A model generated the notes under the pieces. That model worked only from the letters and a program-made list of their open reading frames with translations, was not told the DNA's origin and made no database searches. DNA of 64,000 bases from Larix kaempferi. Its lineage: Eukaryota > Streptophyta > Pinopsida > Pinales > Pinaceae. Location of the stretch: contig BSBM01000370.1 of NCBI GenBank assembly GCA_027924585.1, positions 32,261,501 to 32,325,500 on the forward strand. Reading direction: 5' to 3'. This document shows, in pieces, positions 58,161 to 64,000 of the stretch. A program made the position numbers and the translations under genes. Each line of letters starts with the position of its first letter. The first letter of the stretch is position 1.

Positions 58161-59515
58161 CTATTCTTGATCTGAAATATGTCCATCTTCATCCATGCCC
58201 CCATCATACCCCTCATTATCAGAAAATACTTCTATGTATTGAGCCTTTCCTTTGGTACGTTTGTGCCCCGGTGTCCATGGTTGGAAGCATGTGAAGCACA
58301 ATTTCTTTTTTCTAAGTTCATCCCTGTTTAGTCCCTCTTTTTTATTCCTCTCAAATGACTCTCTTTGCCAATGTTTCTTATCATATCCATCCCTTTGCCA
58401 AGGTTTCTTTTCAAATTTGTAGCTAGGCTTAGGAGGAAATATCGTTCTAGGAAGCACATTTTGGAGATCCCTAGTCAAGCTCATTGCATCTTTTAATGTA
58501 GTTGGCTTGTGGGATTTGACCAAACCTCTTAAGGGTTCAACCAAACCTTCAGTGAACAACAATATTAATCTTCCCATAGATACATCAGCCACCTTGACTG
58601 ATAATTTTTGAAAGTCCAACATATATTCAGTAGGGGACCCGGTTTGCTTCAATTGAGCTAGTTCTTTGAAAGGCAATTCTGGATCTTTTTGTTCAAATCT
58701 TTCTAGTACCCTGTCAACAAATTCTCCATATGTTTTAACCTGATTATGACCCAAGGTTTTCATCCCATGAGACTACCATTCATTGGCATCTCCTTCCAAA
58801 TGCAAAATGGCCATTTTTAATGCATCATCTTCCAACATAGGATTCAGCTGAAAATATACATCCAATTTTTGCACCCAAGTGTTAGCAGAATTTTGAGGAG
58901 AACCATCAAAAGTAGAAAGTGACATTTTTCCAATAGCACTATTTAATTCTTTGTTTTGGAATGGACTCCTATTGTCTCCCTTCCTTTTAATCTTTTGCAT
59001 AGCATCAATGTAGTCACTGAGTGGTACACCTCTTTTACACTCTTCATTCAAATCATTCCAATCATTTACTAGTTTCTTGTAATCCAATTCAATATTGGAC
59101 TCTTCTTGGGTGTGAGAAATTTAGGTGCAGTATGCCTTTGTGTGCTTTGAAATTCATCAGGTCTATTATGAGGTCCTGTACTTGAGAAAATATGCTCATT
59201 CCCTTTCATTTTTTCCCTTGAGTGTGAACCACTATTATCTCCTATCATCCCTTTGCTTTGAAGCTAGCTAATCAACAATTCGAATCCTTGCAACAATCTG
59301 TCACCTATCCTATCCATGTTTGTTGAAATTTTAGAGAAACATGGGTCTAAGGTTGCAATAAGTTCCTCCTTATATCTTTCTTTGTCCTCCTCCTCTCTAC
59401 CCATGATTTCAGTAAAAGACTTCTCTTCTTCTACTACCTCTTCTTCAACAAAAATCTTTTCAACTACTGGTTCAAGGGGCGGTGGATTACTCTTTTGACT
59501 TCTTGTTAAGACCAT
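58161..59515 (-). pseudogene. Element B gag
   Basis: Starts at 59515 with MVLTRSQ, a start usual for chromovirus gag, 17 bp inside the primer site. An acidic N-terminus (59264-59515) is ended by stops. The capsid part lies at 58773-59087 (GKMSLSTFDGSPQNSANTWV, LHLEGDANEW) and 58161-58763 (GEFVDRVLERF, LAQLKQTGSPTEYMLDFQKL). A zinc knuckle CFTCFQPWTPGHKR has lost its last Cys (Arg). Frames differ between pieces. Confidence 0.85.
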
Positions 59516-59531
59516 CAGGTGACAAGAACAT

Positions 59532-59543
59532 GCTCTGATACCA
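59532..59543 (-). other. Primer-binding site of element B
   Basis: TGGTATCAGAGC on the minus strand, two bases inside the LTR end at 59546. Confidence 0.92.
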
Positions 59544-59545
59544 CT

Positions 59546-61056
59546 TGTAATGACCATTTTTCAAAATTTTATTAAAATGCCAATTTTTCCACTTTTTCCC
59601 CAATTTCGACCTTTGACTAGTTTTACTGTTTTGACCTCCAAATCAACCCAAATGCTCCCAAATCTTTTGTAGGAGTGTATGAATGGTATTTAGACTTTAA
59701 TATTAGGTTCAGGGATGTTTTATGGCCCTCCAAATACTGCTGCAAACTTGATTTGTATTCTAATCAATATATGTAATTTGGACTAGAAATTTGTACATCA
59801 AATCCCCCGGGGTAACACTGCAAATGGCCTTCCAAATGCCTCCAAACTCCCACGAATTTATGAACAGAGGTATGTAATGTGTTTATTATGTGATTAAGGT
59901 CTCATATGCACCATTAATTGATTTTTACTACTGTTCTAACTCTCTCACATTCAACAGCAAAAACCCCCAATTCGACCCTTGGGGAAATGACACTATTTCA
60001 CCTCTCAATACAAACAAACTGAGTAAAAATGCTTCAAATGCTCAAGTACAGTACATGAAACTTGTAGAATATATTCATGGCAGTATATGAATCACAAATA
60101 TATCAGAGAATCATCCATCCATTCGAAATAATCAACCTTATAGTGTCATACATCAAAGCATTGGGGAAATGGACATTGTTTGCTCATTAATCAATAATTT
60201 TGCATATAGTCAATGGGTATTTCGACCTGAGAGTCTCTGAATATGAATAACAGAGGATATGAAGCTATTACAATCAGAAAAATATCATATTAAGTTCTCC
60301 CAATGAGTGCAAGATCTCACCTAAAGCGCAATCCCTCAAGGAGCCCGAATATGCCTTCAAAATTGGAAATGGTGGAGAGAAAGTGCTGCACTAAACCAAA
60401 CCATGAAACTTCCTATAGTTGCTACCTGCAAATAAAACTCCATTAAAGCACCATGAAAGACTTGAGTGGCCTCTCCAAACACCAACTTGGATGGGAATCT
60501 TTCACCCTCGATGGCTAAGGCAAGAAACTAGTCATCCACTAGTTCTCTCTTCACAAATGCAATTTTTCTCAAATCATCAAAAGCTATTCTCATACTTGAT
60601 TTCTACATTTTATAACCAACATTAGCCTTCAAGGGGTCGAAATCCTCTCAATAGATTCAATAAATTTTCATTTATAAAATATTCCTCATTTGCCACTTGT
60701 CTCCTAGTTCCAACCTTCCATCTTCTCCCAAATTCGAATTTGAGTCTCTTTAGCTTCCCCCAACTCCATGAGCGCCTTCCTTGAGCCTATTTTTGGGGCT
60801 AACATGTCATAATGGTCAGGTGTAAGAAGTCAGGTCTGAATTTTGTCATAAATGTCATAGATGCTTCATTATTGTTGTCATAAAACTAGGGAATCTAGCC
60901 CAAGTGTCCACTAGTCTCCAATTTGACTTTTCCTCTCCCATGGAGGTTACTATTTCATCCCATTTCGACCTAAGATGCTCAATGCCATGTGTTATGACTT
61001 ACCAACTCACCCAAGAGTGTTCACCTTCCCATGAATTCGAATTGGCAAGAGAGAGC
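59546..61056 (-). repeat. 5' LTR of element B, part inside C's left border
   Basis: Matches the 3' LTR (53005-54500) almost end to end. It carries a 22-bp segment (61034-61055) that the other LTR lacks. It is interrupted by element C at 61057 and continues at 63429-63686. Confidence 0.92.
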
Positions 61057-61292
61057 TGCTGTGAATATTTAATTAATATTATTATTTATATATTAAATAG
61101 ATTATTAGGTTAATAAGCGAAAGGGTGTAACCCTTCGCTATTCTTTCTCAAACCCTATAAAGGCGAGCTTATTGTAACTTTATCATCATCAATCAATATA
61201 TTATTATCATTTATCTCAAATATGGAAGATGGTCTCGCTTCTTAACCCTTAACCGGACACGGTTAACTTAGTGAATGGATACGTTCACTGCA
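61057..61292 (+). repeat. Left LTR of element C
   Basis: 236 bp with a TATAAA box at 61156-61161 and a GCGAA..GGGT/ACCC..TTCGC hairpin (61119-61140) just upstream. It differs from the right LTR at ten positions by eye, all transitions. Confidence 0.93.
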
Positions 61293-61306
61293 TTTGGTAT
61301 CAGAGC

Positions 61307-62400
61307 TCGGATTCGGCTCCTTTGACCTCGGATTCGGCTCCTTCGACCTAAGATCGGATTCGGCTCCTACACTTTGAGCTTAGACTCGGCTCATCAATTC
61401 CTACTTAAGCTCTGACCCGGCTCATCAATTCATGATTTCTCCGCTCCTCTACTCTCCACTTCTCCCTCAAACTCCACCCTTTCGCTGCCCGATCCACTCC
61501 AACACCGCACTCTCCATGCGTTCCCCATCTTCTGCTCCACTCCTACCCGCACATAGCTCCACCATCTCCATCTCTCCATCGCTTCCCTCCACACCACTTG
61601 CACGCTTCTCTCCCCATCCACCACTGCGCCTCCCCTCATCCTCCCATCTCCCGCGCCCAGTACCTCACGCCCTCCTCCTCTGCGCATTTCCCTTACTCCG
61701 CTCCTCCATCCACCACCTCCACTGCTCCTCTGCCCACACTTCACGCCCTCGCAACCACCTCCTTTCAGCTCCCCGCTGCCATTCTCCAACCGGCCCGCGC
61801 AGCCCCTTCCAACCTGCCTGCAACTGTCACCGCGCTCCTCCTTCCACCTCACTTCCATTCCTGCCAACCGTGTCCTCCTCCACGACACCTGCACAACAGC
61901 CACGTCCAGCCCTCTACTCCCCGCGCTCGCGCTGCTCTCCCCAACACTCACTACAACCGTCGCTACTCTTCACCACCATCTCCATCTCCTTCACGCCCTT
62001 GCTCCATTCGTTGCACCCTTCCACCGCACTCTTCGCACTACACCTCTACACTCTCTTCTCAATTTGCACAAACGCCCCATCTACTCCGCCTTGCACCAGC
62101 CTCCCTCCATCACAACCCAGTTCACAGCATTGCCTTCCCAACGCCTCCACCTTCCATTTCCTCCACGACTCTCCCTTCAAAAATCTAAAACCCTAAATTT
62201 TTATAAAAACAAAAAAATTATATAATAATATAAGTATTATTATATTAATAATTGTTTTTATAAGTCCAATTATAATAAAAAGTTAATAATAATAATAATT
62301 TTATTATATTTTTAATTTTTATTTAAATTCCCCCCCAAGTTAATTATAATCATTATTATTATTATTAATTAATAATTAACTTTCAACCTTTGCATTAACT
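61307..62400 (+). other. Element C leader: repeated GGATTCGGCTCC, then C-rich tract
   Basis: 61307-61425 holds a short motif (GGATTCGGCTCC, CTCGGCTCATCAA) repeated five times with variation. 61432-62196 is strongly C-rich and G-poor, so long ORFs on several frames are expected by composition and encode only Ser/Pro/His/Leu-rich text. An AT-rich stretch with AAT runs follows. I see no protein gene here. Confidence 0.7.
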
Positions 62401-63078
62401 ATGAATTCATTTAAAGAATTGGATGAGAGCTCCAATCGATTTCATAGGAAAATGGACGAAGTGTTCGATCGGATGGAACAATCAGTTGTAAAAGCTACTC
62501 AAAAAGCTATTGACGACACCTTCAATAAAATAAGCCAACAAAGCAAATCAAAGGCTTCTCAAGACAAGGACTCCAAAACTAAATCTAAATATGATTTTCA
62601 AAGCCCGGAAGAAAAACCAGATAAAGAACATAAAAATGATAAAGAGGAAGATACATAAAACTATTATGTCAACCATGATGAGAGTAAGGATATTGATCAA
62701 AATTGTGGCGAGAATCAAACCAATTATGTTATTAACTATCCGACTAAAGCGGTATGTACCAAAGGTAAGGAAGAACAAACAAAGGAACTTATGATAGAGA
62801 CTAAAGAAAAAGATAGTAATGAAGATCAGCACATCAACAGGAATCTCACAATAACAACCACACGAAGAGATGTCATCACAAGGACCGCTATGAAGAACAT
62901 CAATAAGAACAATTATAGTGTTATTCATAATAACACCATGAAAAAAGTTATCATGGGCAAGTTGATCGAGTCTGTTCAATTGACAACAAAAGTAGTTAAA
63001 AGCAAGCAGAAAAAACATAAACGAAACTTCATCAAAAATCGATTCAATAGAGACTCCGAAGCAAAAGAAACAAAATGA
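62401..63078 (+). pseudogene. Element C ORF: highly charged protein, one in-frame TAA
   Basis: The ATG at 62401 opens a frame that continues to 63078 but for one TAA at 62656-62658 (226 codons). The N-terminal part (MNSFKELDESSNRFHRKMDE, then VFDRMEQSVVKATQKAIDDT) looks helical, perhaps a coiled coil; the rest is Lys/Glu/Asn/Asp-rich and ends in a strongly basic segment (KSKQKKHKRNFIKNRFNR). No gag zinc knuckle or protease is present. The Lys-rich end may bind RNA. I do not recognise the family. The opposite-strand ORF (62548-63135) is a shadow. Confidence 0.5.
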
Positions 63079-63192
63079 AATAATTGATATAATCAAAATT
63101 GCATGTCTCACGTCATTAGTTCGACACGGAGCCAAAAAAACAACAACAATAATCTAAGCTTTGAGGACAAAGATTTCCTAAGGGGAAGGCAA

Positions 63193-63428
63193 TGCTGTGA
63201 ATATTTAATTAATATTATTATTTATATATTAAATAGATTATTAGGTTAATAAGCGAAAGGGTGTAACCCTTCGCCATTCTTTCTCAAGCCCTATAAAGGT
63301 GAGCTTATTGTAACTTTATCATCATCAATCAATATATTATTATCATTTATCTCAAATATGGAAGACAGTCTCGCTTCTTAACCCTTAACCGGACACGATT
63401 AACTTAGTGAACAAATACATTCACTGCA
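63193..63428 (+). repeat. Right LTR of element C
   Basis: 236 bp with the same ends and hairpin as the left LTR. The preceding GAGGACAAAGATTTCC and purine tract resemble the 3' internal end of gypsy elements. Confidence 0.93.
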
Positions 63429-63686
63429 AGAGCTGCCATGTGTCATTGAAAAATCAAGCTAGTGTGGGTTCCACCACCTCCATATGTCTCCAAAACCACT
63501 TGCCACTTAGAATTTCTCTTGAATTTATTTATTCACCATATTTATTAAATGCTTGAACCCTTCTAATGTCTAAATATCATTTATTAGCTTCCTTATTACC
63601 ATCCCACATGTGCCCATCCAACCTAGGAAACTAGTAGGATTGATGGGATTGTCTTACTATGCACTTATTTGAATGGGGACATTACA
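63429..63686 (-). repeat. 5' LTR of element B, part beyond C
   Basis: Continues the LTR after C, with AGAGC doubled as TSD, and matches 54495-54749. It ends ATTACA at 63686 in plus coordinates. Confidence 0.92.
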
Positions 63687-64000
63687 ACATTATATAAAAG
63701 ATCGATGGTTCAAACACCATATAAGTTGGTATATGGTGAAGAAGCACTCATGCATCTCTACTTTAAACAACAAGTACCATCCAGTGCCCAAGTTTTGCAC
63801 CTCGAAACCATCCAAGCGACAAGAGACAAAATGTTTGATTTACAAAAGCTAGAAGAACAAAGAATGATTGCCATACATCATCAGGAAGTTAAGAAGATGC
63901 AACATAAAGTATGGAATGACCAAAATATTAAAAGAAAAGACATATATGTTGGTGAATCAGTACTACTAAATAACAATTGGATAAAAGCCAAACATAAAAT
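63687..64000 (+). pseudogene. Element A integrase C-terminal part, right of B
   Basis: Starts with the second ACATT and reads KRSMVQTPYKLVYGEEALMH, then IQATRDKMFDLQKLEEQRM and IKRKDIYVGESVLLNN. These match the integrase end of plant gypsy elements (T-P-F-x-L-V-Y-G-x-E-A ... G-D-x-V-L). The frame is open to the window edge. Confidence 0.8.

Larger units (their letters stand above)
61057..63428 (+). mobile_element. Element C: small non-autonomous LTR retrotransposon, TSD AGAGC
   Basis: LTRs at 61057-61292 and 63193-63428 are each 236 bp and run from TGCTGTGAATATT to TTCACTGCA. TSDs AGAGC at 61052-61056 and 63429-63433 are exact. The primer site TGGTATCAGAGC follows at 61295-61306 and a purine tract AAGGGGAAGGCAA precedes the right LTR. 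The 1.9-kb interior has no pol. It lies inside the 5' LTR of element B. Confidence 0.96.
53005..63686 (-). mobile_element. Element B: chromovirus-type Ty3/gypsy retrotransposon, TSD ACATT
   Basis: LTRs begin TGTAATG.. in plus coordinates at 53005 and 59546, and the last base of the right LTR is 63686. TSDs ACATT at 53000-53004 and 63687-63691 are exact. Order on the minus strand is LTR (63686-59546, containing element C), PBS, gag, protease, RT, RNase H, integrase, chromodomain, polypurine tract, LTR (54749-53005). The chromodomain puts it among plant chromoviruses. It inserted into the integrase of element A. Confidence 0.95.

Noticed and set aside
61432-62196. 254-codon ORF (and an overlapping 196-codon ORF) on the plus strand, 173-codon ORF on the minus strand
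   Set aside because: The region is C-rich and G-poor, so stops are rare in several frames at once. The text is Ser/Pro/His/Leu low complexity without domains, inside the leader of element C.
62548-63135. 195-codon Ile/Phe-rich minus-strand ORF resembling a membrane protein
   Set aside because: It is the reverse complement of the Lys/Asn-rich ORF of element C; AAA/AAT codons read as TTT/ATT on the other strand.
1-64000. CRISPR arrays, rRNA or canonical tRNA genes
   Set aside because: No regular direct-repeat/spacer arrays and no cloverleaf-compatible sequences beyond the SINE-like A/B boxes were seen.

Overview
The window is plant nuclear DNA from a large, repeat-rich genome. It is AT-rich, has spliced genes, 5-bp target-site duplications (TSDs) around LTR elements, poly(A) LINEs and tRNA-derived SINE-like units. 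Very long LTRs, heavy nesting and the scarcity of host genes suggest a gymnosperm or another large-genome seed plant; this is inference. Almost all of the 64 kb is transposable-element sequence. The only host gene that reads as complete is a two-exon phytocyanin on the minus strand (42854-43644). Host-gene fragments are the last exon of a SABATH methyltransferase (38391-38779), a glyoxal-oxidase-like fragment (about 42580-42790) and an uncertain first exon (30049-30306).

1-24462 is dominated by one family of very long LTRs, about 4.5 kb, beginning TGTTATCAC and ending GTGATAACA. There is a partial minus copy at the left edge, a 5'-type copy at 5199, a solo LTR at 8536-12995, a chimeric piece at 14645, and a copy (16932-24462) split by another solo LTR at 18644-23138. 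Between them lie gag-only internal regions (4484-5198; 7924-8535 continuing at 13001-14188) without pol, preceded by two different primer-binding-site types. A Ty1/copia remnant containing its own solo LTR sits at 15060-16930.

24463-38390 holds degraded sequence: a hAT-transposase remnant, a copia-type LTR (28329-28843), two SINE-like units sharing a triplicated 9-bp target, and a 5'-truncated LINE (32396-34220) with a 13-bp TSD.

38391-45852 is the gene island. A gag-only LTR element (38788-41401, TSD CATGT) sits 8 bp before the SABATH exon. The glyoxal-oxidase fragment and the phytocyanin follow.

45853-64000 is a nest. A second LINE (45869-47513, 16-bp TSD) lies beside a degraded plus-strand Ty3/gypsy element A, about 47.5 kb to beyond the window. 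A's integrase is split by a minus-strand chromovirus B (53005-63686, TSD ACATT). B's 5' LTR is in turn split by a small non-autonomous LTR element C (61057-63428, TSD AGAGC). The order of insertion is therefore A, then B, then C.

None of the autonomous-type polyproteins is intact. Every pol gene carries stops, frameshifts or lost catalytic residues.
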